From: Ustilago trichophora
Lineage: Eukaryota > Basidiomycota > Ustilaginomycetes > Ustilaginales > Ustilaginaceae
Length of the DNA: 64,000 nt
Assembly: GCA_900323505.1 (NCBI GenBank)
Contig: OOIN01000003.1
Location: 682,001-746,000 of the forward strand
Reading direction: 5' to 3'
Translations under genes and position numbers: made by a program
In this document: positions 47,238 to 57,825 of the stretch, in pieces
How positions within the stretch are numbered: position 1 is the first letter of the stretch
How the letters are laid out: each line of letters begins with the position of its first letter
Notes under the pieces: model-generated
The model's database searches: none
What the model was told of the DNA's origin: nothing
What the model saw: the letters and a program-made list of their open reading frames with translations, nothing else

Positions 47238-48311
47238 TCAGAGCGCACCTTCGAGGAAAGCCAAGAAACGTTTAGCGATGGCATACTCTGTCGAAGGCGG
47301 TTCTCCCACACTGCCTCCATTCGCCTTTGGAGCCGAGTTGGAAGCATGTGAAGTCAACGAGAAGTGAACGCCTTCCGTTCTTGCTGCATTTCCGAGTTCG
47401 TTGATCTGAGCCGAGCCTGAGCTGTGCATTCTCACAAATTGTCGCCTGATCCTCTGGAGTGATGCCAGGGTTGCCGGCTTATCTCCCGGTGGGGTGAACG
47501 AGAGGCCCGTTGGTCCGGTGAAACTCGAATGGTTGATGGGCAGCTCCACCCCTGGCTGTAGACCTAATGAAGACTGGTGTTGGAGGATACACGAGACGAC
47601 GGTTTGCGTTGATGACTCGAGAAGCGAGAGATAGTTGGCAGTAGTAGATCGAACGGGGGCAACAACTTCGGGTGCCTTGTTGACCGAACCTTTTGTTGCT
47701 GCGCTCCAGATTTCATCGAAAGGAATGGGATCGACGGTGATTCGACTTTCGTCTATTGTTTCCGAGTCTTGCTGAGTGTCTGATGTGGCGGGAGAGAGGA
47801 TGGTGGGTACGATGACGAGAGGGGAATCCCATCGTGTCATGGCGTTGGGTTCCTCAAAGCGCATGAGAAGGCTGTCGAGTGTTTCATCGTCGTAGCTGGC
47901 CTCGGTTCCCTGTTCTGACCGCCGCTTGTTGTTCCAGTACTTGCACACCTGAGGTGGTGCATGGACGTGGACGGAAAGACAACGGACGCCCACTTCACGG
48001 GCAGCACACCAAAGCTGATAGCGAAAGCCTTTGATGTTGAGGCCCGCGCCTCCATCTGCGATGGTAATGGTGTCTTTGCCTAGCGCTCGTGTAACGGCGG
48101 AGAGATAGGATGCTCGCGCGGGCTTCTCGGTTCGTTGGGAGGAGTAGGCGGATCGTGCGACGTGCACGTCACGGTCGGATACAATGACCACTCGGTTGGG
48201 AAGAGTAGAAGGTCCAGCTTGCTTGATTCGTCGTTCGAGATCTTGCTTGATCAGCGCTGAGCGGGTGGAGCGGCCCGAACTGGCCAAGCCAGAGACGATG
48301 ATCAACGCCAT
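47238..48311 (-). CDS. KTI12: Kti12, Elongator-associated P-loop protein, altered Walker A
   Basis: The 357-residue product belongs to the Kti12/PSTK family, which binds tRNA and supports Elongator in forming wobble-uridine modifications. Visible: N-terminal P-loop GLASSGRSTRS (about residues 8-18), VVIVSDRDV, a Ser/Ala stretch with SYLSAVTRAL, LNIKGFRYQLWCAAREVGVRCLSVHV (the conserved NxIKGFRY block and following strand), WNNKR, DDETLDSLLMRFEEPNAMTRWDSPL (strongly family-specific), and the C-terminal LRRIRRQFVRMH helix. The codon at the usual Walker A lysine is CGC, arginine. The frame is open further upstream to 48455, but that extension has no family similarity, so 48311 (ACCATGGCG on the coding strand) is taken as the start. 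The gene is divergent from SDH1. Confidence 0.9.
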   Translation of the reverse strand: MALIIVSGLASSGRSTRSALIKQDLERRIKQAGPSTLPNRVVIVSDRDVHVARSAYSSQRTEKPARASYLSAVTRALGKDTITIADGGAGLNIKGFRYQLWCAAREVGVRCLSVHVHAPPQVCKYWNNKRRSEQGTEASYDDETLDSLLMRFEEPNAMTRWDSPLVIVPTILSPATSDTQQDSETIDESRITVDPIPFDEIWSAATKGSVNKAPEVVAPVRSTTANYLSLLESSTQTVVSCILQHQSSLGLQPGVELPINHSSFTGPTGLSFTPPGDKPATLASLQRIRRQFVRMHSSGSAQINELGNAARTEGVHFSLTSHASNSAPKANGGSVGEPPSTEYAIAKRFLAFLEGAL

Positions 48312-49178
48312 GGTCTGCTTATCTTCTGAGATTTCAATATGAGAGCGATGTCGAAAGCAAGAAAAAGAGGATGCTGTTTTCTTCTTGCAGCTCCCACACA
48401 CCTCGAATTGGACCCTGACCTGACTGATAGTCAGCATTATATAAGCTTTCAGCACAGTCTAACATTGTCGACACATCGGTTCAAGTCGGACACATGTCGT
48501 CAAAGCAACACGGAAATGAACGGGATTCTTCCTAAAATTGTCGCCCTCATTTGGCGCGCTTACCAAAGCGATTCGGCGTCTGTTTTCAATGCATTTTTTG
48601 AATACTTTCTTCCGCGCGGCCGGCCAGCAGACAGGCACACTTTGAAGCTGAAGCTGAAGCTGATTTACAGTTGTCAAATACAAACATTTGGTCCTTCTAT
48701 CTGGATCAGCCTTTCGGAATTCAAGGAGAGAGCCATTTTTTGAAATCCAGCTCCGGCTTACACAAGGAGAGGTGTACACGAATCAACGCAAGCGTATTGG
48801 TTAAGCCGTGTTGAGTGTGTGTGTGTGCACACTTCAGTACTAACTTTTGAAGCAAAGCAGACTCTCTCTCTCTCTCTCTCTCTCGCTCGGACGTGCAATC
48901 CGTGGGTCGCCGCCGTGCAACACAAAAGACAACTTGTTTGCCCCGCAAGCTTCAAAGCGGTTCTGGCCGCGATACAGTAGTTAGCTCATCGCCCTTTTCC
49001 CAAGAAGTGTGTGTAACCAGGCAGAGTTCCTCTGAACCGATTTATTCGCCATCACGCTTTCGCACTACCATCATCTCTACCCTACCTGTGCCCCATCCTC
49101 CCCAAAACTACACTCCTCTACAGTAGTGTCAGAGTTATCTTTGGGAGCGAATTCAACACCCCAACCACACACATCACC
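48312..49178. other. Divergent promoter region of KTI12 and SDH1
   Basis: This 867-base space includes a TC repeat (48862-48884), a TG run (48816-48827) and a pyrimidine- and CA-rich leader before SDH1 (from about 49060). No gene is supported. Confidence 0.5.
48862..48884. repeat. (CT)n microsatellite
   Basis: About eleven CT units upstream of SDH1. Confidence 0.9.
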
Positions 49179-51140
49179 ATGATCTTTGGAAGGTCGCTTT
49201 CGCGCGCCGTTGCGCGTGCGCCTTCGACCAGCTTGGTCGCCCCTTCTCAGCGTCTTGCCGGCTTCCACTCGACCGCCAAGGCTTCCCGCATCATCGCCTC
49301 CCAGCCCCTCCGTGCAAAGGAGGCCTCCACTCCCCTCGACGCCGCCAAGGGTTACCCCGTCATTGACCACGAGTACGATGCCATCGTCGTTGGTGCCGGT
49401 GGTTCCGGTCTTCGTGCCGCTTTCGGTCTCGCCGAGGCTGGTCTCAACACCGCCTGTATCACCAAGCTCTTCCCCACTCGTTCCCACACCGTCGCCGCCC
49501 AGGGTGGTATCAATGCCGCTCTCGGAAACATGACCGAGGATGACTGGCGATGGCACATGTATGACACCGTCAAGGGCTCCGACTGGCTCGGTGACCAGGA
49601 CGCTATCCACTACATGTGCCGTGAGGCTCCACGTACCGTCATCGAGCTCGAGCACTTCGGTCTTCCCTTCTCCCGAACCAAGGACGGCAAGATCTACCAG
49701 CGTGCATTCGGTGGTCAGTCGCTCAACTACGGTAAGGGTGGTCAGGCCTACCGATGTGCCGCCGCTGCCGACCGTACCGGACACGCCATGCTTCACACCC
49801 TCTACGGTCAGTCGCTCCGCCACAACACCAACTTCTTCATCGAGTACTTTGCCCTCGACCTCATCATGGAGGATGGCGAGTGTGTCGGTGTCACCGCCCT
49901 CAACATGGAGGACGGTACCATCCACCGCTTCCGCGCCCACAAGACCGTCCTTGCCACCGGTGGATACGGTCGTGCCTACTTCTCCGCCACCTCGGCCCAC
50001 ACCTGCACTGGTGACGGTATGGCCATGGTCTCGCGTGCCGGTCTCCCCCTCCAGGATCTCGAGTTCGTTCAGTTCCACCCTACCGGTATCTACGGTGCTG
50101 GTTGCTTGATCACCGAGGGTTCGCGTGGTGAGGGTGGATACCTCCTCAACTCGGAAGGTGAGCGATTCATGGAGCGATACGCCCCCACCGCCAAGGATCT
50201 TGCCTCGCGTGACGTCGTCTCGCGATCCATGACCATCGAGATCCGTGAAGGCCGTGGTGTCGGTCCAGAGAAGGACCACATCTACCTCCAGCTCTCGCAC
50301 TTGCCTCCCGAGGTTCTCCACGAGCGTCTCCCCGGTATCTCGGAGACTGCCGCCATCTTCGCCGGTGTCGATGTCACCAAGGAGCCCATCCCCGTTCTTC
50401 CCACCGTCCACTACAACATGGGTGGTATCCCCACAAAGTACACCGGAGAGGTGCTCACCAAGGGCCCCAACGGCGAGGATAAGGTTGTTCCCGGTCTCTA
50501 CGCCGCCGGTGAGACCGCCTGTGTCTCGGTGCACGGTGCCAACCGTCTCGGCGCCAACTCGCTCCTCGACATTGTCGTCTTCGGTCGTGCCTGCGCCAAC
50601 CACATCAAGGAGAACCTCTCGCCAGGAAAGCCCCACAAGGAGCTCAAGGGTGACGCCGGCGCCAAGTCGATCAACGACCTCGACTGGGTTCGCAACGCCA
50701 ACGGTTCCAAGACCACCGCCGAAATCCGCAACGACATGCAGCGCGTCATGCAGTCGGACGCCGCCGTCTTCCGTACCCAAAAGACGCTCGACGAAGGTGT
50801 CCAGAAGATCGACAAGGTCTACGAGAGCTTCCCCGACGTTTCGATCCAGGATCGTAGCATGATTTGGAACTCGGACTTGGTCGAGACTCTCGAATTGAAG
50901 AACCTCTTGACCTGTGCCGCCCAGACCATGCACTCTGCTGCTGCCCGTAAGGAATCCAGGGGAGCTCATGCCCGCGAGGATTTTCCGACCCGGAACGATT
51001 CCGAGTGGCAGAAGCACACGTTGTCCTGGCAGCACGAGAGCACGGGCGACAAGGTCAAGTTGGACTACCGTGGTGTTATTAACACCACGCTTGATGAGAA
51101 CGAGTGTAAACCTGTCCCTCCTTTCAAGCGCCAGTACTAA
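49179..51140 (+). CDS. SDH1: Succinate dehydrogenase flavoprotein subunit, mitochondrial
   Basis: The 653-residue product oxidises succinate to fumarate in complex II, linking the TCA cycle and respiratory chain. The N-terminal 50 residues are basic and Ser/Ala-rich, a mitochondrial presequence. FAD-binding core: GAGGSGLRA (72-80), and His103 in [11 protein letters not shown], the residue that carries covalent FAD. Substrate-site blocks: [58 protein letters not shown]. The C-terminal helical domain ends [28 protein letters not shown], the usual end of the family. Codons are strongly C-ending, as in highly expressed genes, and as a side effect the antisense strand is open for hundreds of codons. 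Start CACCATGA at 49179. Confidence 0.97.
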   Translation: MIFGRSLSRAVARAPSTSLVAPSQRLAGFHSTAKASRIIASQPLRAKEASTPLDAAKGYPVIDHEYDAIVVGAGGSGLRAAFGLAEAGLNTACITKLFPTRSHTVAAQGGINAALGNMTEDDWRWHMYDTVKGSDWLGDQDAIHYMCREAPRTVIELEHFGLPFSRTKDGKIYQRAFGGQSLNYGKGGQAYRCAAAADRTGHAMLHTLYGQSLRHNTNFFIEYFALDLIMEDGECVGVTALNMEDGTIHRFRAHKTVLATGGYGRAYFSATSAHTCTGDGMAMVSRAGLPLQDLEFVQFHPTGIYGAGCLITEGSRGEGGYLLNSEGERFMERYAPTAKDLASRDVVSRSMTIEIREGRGVGPEKDHIYLQLSHLPPEVLHERLPGISETAAIFAGVDVTKEPIPVLPTVHYNMGGIPTKYTGEVLTKGPNGEDKVVPGLYAAGETACVSVHGANRLGANSLLDIVVFGRACANHIKENLSPGKPHKELKGDAGAKSINDLDWVRNANGSKTTAEIRNDMQRVMQSDAAVFRTQKTLDEGVQKIDKVYESFPDVSIQDRSMIWNSDLVETLELKNLLTCAAQTMHSAAARKESRGAHAREDFPTRNDSEWQKHTLSWQHESTGDKVKLDYRGVINTTLDENECKPVPPFKRQY

Positions 51141-51251
51141 CCTGGTCGCTCCCTTTTGTAACTCAACCTTGCATTTGAATCTGAATTTTTGACCCGATCC
51201 TTGACTTTGATGACCTGAATTTGCTTGTGCGACGACGAGATGATGTGAGCA

Positions 51252-51287
<36 letters not shown>

Positions 51288-51804
51288 CAAAAATAAATTA
51301 ATGTTTGCGAATTTGCCCCAGCATCGCGCTTTCTCGACAGTGCACACGGGAGATCGACACGAGGCAGCGTCCATCACTGTTCATGGCGCATCACAAGGCC
51401 TCGCACGAAAGCTACTTCCGACCTCGAATCTGAACTGTATCGACGTCTCTTAATAAAGCTATGCAATATTGTGAGTGCGAGGATGAGGAGCTGTCAAGTA
51501 ATGCCTGATTGAAAAATTCAAATTTGTTGGGCATCACGATGTAACAAATGCGTGAAAAGAATTGCGTACGAAATTGGAAGAATGGCTGCTGCAGTAGGCG
51601 GGAAGGCGGGATGGCGTGTGCACGGCAGCTGTGACGTGTTGGTCTCTGCGTCGTTTCAAGCGTCGAGTGTTGGAATCCGTCTGGATCCACGTCGACACCA
51701 TTTTCAGGCTGTCTCTAAACGGCTTGCTCCTCCATCACCACCACTCAGCCATCATCGTCGATTCCCTCTTCGTCTATCAACAGCCGCATCATAGGAGAGG
51801 AAAG
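51141..51804. other. Intergenic region between SDH1 and the Arf-GEF gene
   Basis: Contains the SDH1 3' flank with the poly(T) tract, the AATAAATTAATG sequence after it, and the leader of the Arf-GEF gene. No gene is seen. Confidence 0.5.
51254..51287. repeat. Homopolymer of 34 T
   Basis: An uninterrupted T34 lies 114 bases after the SDH1 stop codon. It is by far the longest homopolymer in the window. Confidence 0.95.
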
Positions 51805-54800
51805 ATGGTGACACCTCGACAGTCTTCTTTGGCCGGCACGGCAGCCTCGTCTCGATCACAAACCCCAGCAGGACACCGTCGATCTGCTCACATCGCAACT
51901 GATATCGCCGCCCAGCAGGCCTACACGCACAATATGTCTCTTCAGCCTTCACAAACAACTCTGCACGATGTCGCCGCCAGCTTGCAATCACACAAGCTGC
52001 ATCTCGTCCTGTCCGAGATCGCTTCCGTCACATCTACGATGCGTAAAGCGACGAGATGGAATGCTACCACTTCGGCTGCTCTCGCTCGCCTCACCTCTTA
52101 CAGCTATTCTATCGCGCAAGTACCTCAGCCTTCTACGCAGCAACAACCAACGCCCAGTGATCAGGATCCAGCCGCACATGCACAGTCGCAACCGGCAAAC
52201 CAAGCCACACCAGCCGGTGCCAGCTCCAGTGCCCGCATCGCATTGAGGGGCATGCAAAGGGGCGCAACTACCGACACAGCTTCCACTTCCACTGCAGCCG
52301 CTACAAGACTCGGCCTGTCCTTGGGTATCGACGGCAAGTCGGACGATCCTGTCAGTCTCCTCACCGGCTTTGCCACGCTCAAGGCGCAACTTCGTTCTTC
52401 TCCCAACTTCTCCTCCTTCCCTCTTCCGACCTTGCTCGCGCCCTTCCTCAGGGTCATCCTCAGTCCTCGAACCTCTGCTCCCGTCACTTCTGCTGCGCTT
52501 CAAGCCGTGCACAAGTTCCTGGTCTACAAGGTCGTGTGCTATTCGGCTCCAGGTGCGCAGATCGCAGTGGCAGAGATCGCTCATGCCACGAGCCACTGCC
52601 GCTTCGAGGCTTCCGAGGCAACCACAGACGAACTCGTCCTGGTGCGAATCCTCTCAGTCATGCGCGAGCTAATCTGCGAACCGACCGAGGCCAACTTCGC
52701 AGCCACCTCACCTGTCCACGACGACAATGCACACATCCGACGCCCTGGCACCTTCGCCGATTGCCTAGGAGATGACAGCATTTGCGAAATGATGGAGACC
52801 GGTCTTTCCATGTGCTGTCAAACGCGCCTCTCTGAGGTCCTTCGTAGGACTGCCGAGCTTTCTATGACCGCAATGGTTCGCACTCTCTTCAGTCGTCTTC
52901 CACTCCTTCCTCCCTCCGCTGACGAATTCTTTGCTTCCCGTCCAGATGGCACCGAACCCGAACCAGAGCATGCGACGCTCGCTGCCGATCCAGTAGGCGA
53001 GGATGCCGAGCTGGATGAGAAGAGGCGTCGAAGGATGACTATGCCGGATCCGACCAGCAACGCCTTCCCTGCAGCGGCAGCGCAGGTCCTTGATCAGCTT
53101 CGTGAGATGGGCGAAGAAGAGGAAAATGAAGAAGCAGCAACATCGCAGCAGGCAGAAGGCGACGCTCAAACGAGCCAGCAGGAGCAGCAGTCTATGTCGG
53201 AATCTCAGCAACCGTCTGAGGACGTCAAAGATGCGTCGCAAGCAAGCGTAGAGCAAGGCGAGGCGCAGCCCGCGTCCGTCGACGCGGGTCAGAGCGATGT
53301 TCCCGCACCAGATGCAGAGACCGCGCAGGCTCCAGCACCTATCGAGATCGAGCCGTTCGGACTTCCTGCTATCCTCGAGGTGTGTCGTGTCATCGTATCT
53401 CTGCTGGATCCCAACAACCTTCAGCACACCAACACCATGCGCAGGCTTGGTATGTCGATGCTCATCTCTGTCCTCGAGACTTCTGGTCGATCCATTGGCG
53501 AGTTCCCTTCTTTGCGTGCACTCATGCAGGATACCGCATGCAAGCATCTTTTCACCCTTGCTCGCAGCGACGACACCATCCCTCTGTCATTGAGCCTTCG
53601 TGCGCTCTCCACCATGTTTGAGACCATGCGTGAGCATTTGAAGCTGCAGCACGAGCTCTTCCTCAACTATCTCATGGATCGTCTTGCACCCACCTTCCCG
53701 CTCGCGCTTGAGCCATGGAACGAACGCACATTCGACAGTGTTGCCAAGCGCGCTATTGTTGCTGAAGCCACGAGCAAAGTCGGCACTCCGGATTTCACCG
53801 CCCCGCCCGTACAGCTGCAACCACCACCTCCTCCAGCACCACCTGCGCCACCACTTCCAAAGACCTCGGACCGCGCCCCAGCCACAGGAGAAGCTCGCGA
53901 GCTTTACCTCGAGACGTTCGCGCTGCTCTTCCGCAACTTTGACACGGAGCGCTCTGCAGAGTATCTCGTTGATCTCTATCTCAACTACGACTGCTACACG
54001 GATAATGACAACATGTACGAGCGCGTACTCCACTTCTTGTGTCGCGGCATCCACGCTACCAATCCGCAGAGCCCGACGCAACAGGATCCTGTCCAGCTCT
54101 TTGCGCTCGACGCTCTTCTATCGTTCATCTCGGCCATTGCTGATCGCCAAGAGGCAGTGCATGCAGAAGGCGCCGAACACAATCCAATTCTTCCGGGTGG
54201 GCTGTCAGCTGAGGCATTGGCACTGCAGAAGGCCAAAAAGGCGACCATTCTCGATGGTGCCAGCCGATTCAATGCCAAACCCAAGGACGGTTTGGCGTTC
54301 CTCGAGAAGGAGGGCCTGCTAGACTACGGCGATGCCACCCTCTCGCGCGAGGAGCGAATAGCTCGCTTCCTGAAAGAGTGTCCCCGTCTCGATAAGAAGC
54401 TGGTAGGCGACTACATTGGTCGACCGGACAACGTCAAGGTGTTGGAAGCCTTTGTACGTCTCTTTGACTTCAAGGACAAGCCCATCGCTGAAGCTCTGCG
54501 CGAGATGCTCGAGAGCTTCCGCTTGCCCGGTGAATCGCAGCAGATCGAACGCATCACGCAAACATTTGCTTCCACCTACTTTGCAGCGAAGCCAGACGGC
54601 ATTGCTACAGAAGACGCAGTCTTTATCCTGGCATACTCGGTCATCATGCTCAACACCGACCAGCACAACCCGCAGAACAAGCGTCGCATGACTGTCGAAG
54701 ACTACCGCAAGAATCTGCGTGGCGTCAACGGCGGCGAAGACTTTGGACCCGAGCTCACCGGTACCATCTACGAGAGCATCCGCAAGCGCGAGATCGTCAT

Positions 54801-57303
54801 GCCTGAGGAGCACGCCGGTCAGCTTGGATTCGAATACACTTGGAAGGAGCTGCTCAGACGCTCGCGAACTGCCGGTACCCTCGTCGCCTGCAGCACAACC
54901 GCCTTCGACCGCAGCATGTTCGAAGCTAGCTGGAAACCGATTCTCTCGAGCATTGCTTTCGCCTTTTCGACCTATGCTGATGAGTACATGGTGGAGCGTG
55001 CTATCTCGGGTATTCGACAATGCGGTATTCTTGCTTCCGAGTTTGATCTGATCGAAGTCTTTGACTTTATGGTGCACACGCTTGCGAGCGCTACCGGTCT
55101 GATGGACAGTTCGGTGCCACAGACATTGACGAGCAATCCAACCGTCGAGGTGGAGGACCAGCAGGTTACCGTCAGCCCGCTCTCGACTCGCTTCGGCGTC
55201 AACTTCAAGGGCCAACTTGCAGCAGTAGTGCTATTCACCATCGCCAACGGCAACGTTGACGCCATCCGCACTGGCTGGTCCGACTTGTTCGAGATCTTCA
55301 AGAACCTCTTTGCGCACGGCATGCTCCCAGCCTCGATGGTGCAGATGGAGGATCTTTCCGATGGTCCGATCCCTATCCCGCTCAAGCCCAAAAAGATCCC
55401 CGGCCCATCGCCGCAAGACCCGCGTGCTCAAGGTGGAGGACTCTTCAGCACACTCTCGTCCTATCTGCTTTCACCGTATTCGAACACCAACGAACCTGCC
55501 CCGTACGAGGCAACCTCGGAGGACATCGAAGCCACGTTAAGCTCGGTCGACTGCATTGCATCTTGCCGTCTCGAAGATCTGTGGCATCAGGTGCTCCATC
55601 TCAGCACCGAGTCGCATCTGTGCGCCGTCCACTATCTACGCTTCCTCATCGAGGCGCTCACCGTGGAGAAGGTGCTCTTCCGCGAATCGGGTGGCTGGAA
55701 CACGGACGGAACTTCCACACCCAACAGCGTGCAGCACGGTGGAAACGCAAACGGTAAAGACGGGAACAAGCTCCAGGCTAACGCTGCTTCGTCATCGAGC
55801 AATCTCGCAGCGGGTGGAGCAGGTGGCTTGCCGCTGAACTACGATCCACGGGTGCCATTTCTGCTCGAGCTGCTGACCCAGATCGTCGCCTCCTCGCCCG
55901 GTTCGCTTGTGGGTGAGACCTGGCCGTGGGTGTCGGAGCACATCACGGCAGTGCTCCGCAATGCCAAGGCTTACCATCCGATGACGGTAGAGCGAGAGGT
56001 TGCTGCGCTGTTGCGAATCATCGGCGCTGCAGCTGCAGAGGAGAGTTTGCGCGATCAGATCTTCCTCGCGCTCGACTTGCTGCGCGAGCTTCCTGTCGAG
56101 ATTCGTATCTCGGGTTCGAAGCAGCTTCTCGCTGGATTGACGCGCATCCTTGCTTCGCATCCGACATTTGTTCGCTCGCACACCGAGTGGAGCCTGGTGT
56201 TTGCGCTTATCGCAGACAACTCCAACATGCGCAATGCCGATTCGGCCCGTCTGGCGTTCGAAGCTACAAAGGCTATCGTTGCCGATCCGGAGGATGGGAA
56301 GTTGTCAAAGCTTTCAACAGACAACTTCTTGCCCGCGGTTTCGCAGCTGACCGACTTTGCCAATGGCTCCGACACCAGTGCTTGGCGCAACACGATCCTT
56401 CGTGAATCGCCGCAACGCCGAACGACGCTTACAGAGAAGAAGGAGATGGCAGAGGCCGAAAAGGTGCAGCAAGAACGAGGTGTCGAGGCACTGGATCTGC
56501 TCGAGTCGCTCAAAGCCGAGATCCCTCGTTTGATCGCTGCTGAGGCTAGCACGAGCTCGGAGGGGGGTAAGACGGATGAAATTTGGACCAAGTATTGGCT
56601 TGCTCTGCTGACCGGCATCGCTAGGCAGTGGATTAATGCATATGCACCCGTCCGTTCTGCCGCCGTCACTTTGTTGCAGCGTGTTCTGTTCTCCTCGGAA
56701 CTTGTGTCAGAGTCACACGCCGCACCTTCACGCACGTCTCTCATCCGAGTCGTGTTTAGCGCTACGCTGTTCCCCTTGATCGAAGACCTGCTTAAACCTC
56801 AAGTCTATCAGATCGATCCACCCTCGGCGGCCAACAAGAACGGCGGAATGTTGGACATTCGCATCCGTGCATCGGCGCTCATCTGCAAGACGTTCCTGCA
56901 TCTCATGCCTCATCTCGCACCCTCAGCTTCGGCCGAAGCAGAATCGACGGAAGGAGGCGAAGTCCGCGAGTTCCAAAAGCTCTGGTTGGACGTTTTGGAT
57001 CTCATGGATCGAATGATTAACTCGACAGGAGGTAACGCTGGTAGACGCAATCCTCTGACAGAAGCGATTCCGGAAAACCTCAAGAATGTGCTTCTCGTCA
57101 TGTCGACCAGTCAATTGCTCGCTCCTCCGAGTGAAGCGGAAAGGTCAGAGGTACAGAAAGAGCTGTTTGATCTGACACACGATCGGCTGCAACAGTTCTT
57201 GCCCGGTCTGGTGGACGAGGTGTTTGGTTCACCTGTTCAGCCAGCTGCACCTCGAGTAGATGCTTCGGCGACAGAACAGACTGAAGCGGCTCCTCGAGCC
57301 TAG
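51805..57303 (+). CDS. Arf guanine nucleotide exchange factor, Gea1/Gea2/GBF1 type
   Basis: The 1832-residue product activates Arf GTPases at the early Golgi for COPI coat formation. The N-terminal DCB region (about 45-330) has LHLVLSEIASV, TSHCRFEASEATTDELVLVRILSVMREL and LSEVLRRTAELSMTAMVRTLFSRL, matching GBF1/Gea rather than the late-Golgi Sec7/BIG class. An acidic Gln/Ala insert follows, then the HUS box region (LRALMQDTACKHLFTL, HLKLQHELFLNYLMDRL). The Sec7 domain spans about 810-1005, with catalytic Glu910 in FRLPGESQQIER and AYSVIMLNTDQHNPQNK. HDS domains fill the C-terminal 800 residues. The frame is open upstream to 51616 but only from a GTG. The ATG at 51805 (GAAAGATGG) follows an out-of-family leader and is chosen. 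Likely sensitive to brefeldin A like its relatives; this is inference. Confidence 0.94.
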   Translation: MVTPRQSSLAGTAASSRSQTPAGHRRSAHIATDIAAQQAYTHNMSLQPSQTTLHDVAASLQSHKLHLVLSEIASVTSTMRKATRWNATTSAALARLTSYSYSIAQVPQPSTQQQPTPSDQDPAAHAQSQPANQATPAGASSSARIALRGMQRGATTDTASTSTAAATRLGLSLGIDGKSDDPVSLLTGFATLKAQLRSSPNFSSFPLPTLLAPFLRVILSPRTSAPVTSAALQAVHKFLVYKVVCYSAPGAQIAVAEIAHATSHCRFEASEATTDELVLVRILSVMRELICEPTEANFAATSPVHDDNAHIRRPGTFADCLGDDSICEMMETGLSMCCQTRLSEVLRRTAELSMTAMVRTLFSRLPLLPPSADEFFASRPDGTEPEPEHATLAADPVGEDAELDEKRRRRMTMPDPTSNAFPAAAAQVLDQLREMGEEEENEEAATSQQAEGDAQTSQQEQQSMSESQQPSEDVKDASQASVEQGEAQPASVDAGQSDVPAPDAETAQAPAPIEIEPFGLPAILEVCRVIVSLLDPNNLQHTNTMRRLGMSMLISVLETSGRSIGEFPSLRALMQDTACKHLFTLARSDDTIPLSLSLRALSTMFETMREHLKLQHELFLNYLMDRLAPTFPLALEPWNERTFDSVAKRAIVAEATSKVGTPDFTAPPVQLQPPPPPAPPAPPLPKTSDRAPATGEARELYLETFALLFRNFDTERSAEYLVDLYLNYDCYTDNDNMYERVLHFLCRGIHATNPQSPTQQDPVQLFALDALLSFISAIADRQEAVHAEGAEHNPILPGGLSAEALALQKAKKATILDGASRFNAKPKDGLAFLEKEGLLDYGDATLSREERIARFLKECPRLDKKLVGDYIGRPDNVKVLEAFVRLFDFKDKPIAEALREMLESFRLPGESQQIERITQTFASTYFAAKPDGIATEDAVFILAYSVIMLNTDQHNPQNKRRMTVEDYRKNLRGVNGGEDFGPELTGTIYESIRKREIVMPEEHAGQLGFEYTWKELLRRSRTAGTLVACSTTAFDRSMFEASWKPILSSIAFAFSTYADEYMVERAISGIRQCGILASEFDLIEVFDFMVHTLASATGLMDSSVPQTLTSNPTVEVEDQQVTVSPLSTRFGVNFKGQLAAVVLFTIANGNVDAIRTGWSDLFEIFKNLFAHGMLPASMVQMEDLSDGPIPIPLKPKKIPGPSPQDPRAQGGGLFSTLSSYLLSPYSNTNEPAPYEATSEDIEATLSSVDCIASCRLEDLWHQVLHLSTESHLCAVHYLRFLIEALTVEKVLFRESGGWNTDGTSTPNSVQHGGNANGKDGNKLQANAASSSSNLAAGGAGGLPLNYDPRVPFLLELLTQIVASSPGSLVGETWPWVSEHITAVLRNAKAYHPMTVEREVAALLRIIGAAAAEESLRDQIFLALDLLRELPVEIRISGSKQLLAGLTRILASHPTFVRSHTEWSLVFALIADNSNMRNADSARLAFEATKAIVADPEDGKLSKLSTDNFLPAVSQLTDFANGSDTSAWRNTILRESPQRRTTLTEKKEMAEAEKVQQERGVEALDLLESLKAEIPRLIAAEASTSSEGGKTDEIWTKYWLALLTGIARQWINAYAPVRSAAVTLLQRVLFSSELVSESHAAPSRTSLIRVVFSATLFPLIEDLLKPQVYQIDPPSAANKNGGMLDIRIRASALICKTFLHLMPHLAPSASAEAESTEGGEVREFQKLWLDVLDLMDRMINSTGGNAGRRNPLTEAIPENLKNVLLVMSTSQLLAPPSEAERSEVQKELFDLTHDRLQQFLPGLVDEVFGSPVQPAAPRVDASATEQTEAAPRA

Positions 57304-57418
57304 ACTTGTCAAAGCATGTATCGCTCGAGAATGCGGGTGAAATAGAAAAAGCAAAAGTGTATTTTGGACGAACTGGGTTTGATTGCGTTGTGCGAGATAC
57401 TGTACTGTATGAGCGTGT

Positions 57419-57793
57419 TTACAACTCGACGACGATAGGCGCATCCTCGCCTTCCTCTGCTTCTGCATCGTCTTGGATCTCAGCTTCTTCGTCGAGGCGT
57501 CTGTCGAGGTTCCATCCGAACTTGTCTGATGTGAGATGGGAGAGTTTTCTCCATGCCGTTACCAACTGTTGTTGTTGCTGCTCAAGATTGGCATTGAGTT
57601 GCTGGGTGACAAGGGCGGTGGAGGAGAGCGAGCGAGCAATGTTTGCCCGTAATACGTCCAACTCCTTCAACACGTTCTTCTCTTCACTAGCGTTTGTTTG
57701 GGACCAAAACTCTGCGTCGAGAAGTCCAAATTGTCCCCACAGCGTCGTCAGAAATGCAACATGTCCATCCAATCGCACATCCTCACCCGTCAT

Positions 57794-57825
<32 letters not shown>

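Noticed and set aside
48312..48455. 48-residue N-terminal extension of Kti12
   Set aside because: It has no similarity to the family, and the P-loop normally follows directly after the start, as it does from 48311.
49077..51377. Open frame of 766 codons antisense to SDH1
   Set aside because: It mirrors the SDH1 frame. Strong C-ending codon bias removes stops from the opposite strand; the translation has no family features and reads into the poly(T) tract as poly-Lys.
51616..51804. 63-residue N-terminal extension of the Arf GEF
   Set aside because: It starts at GTG and its sequence has leader character. The ATG at 51805 gives a normal N-terminus for the DCB domain.
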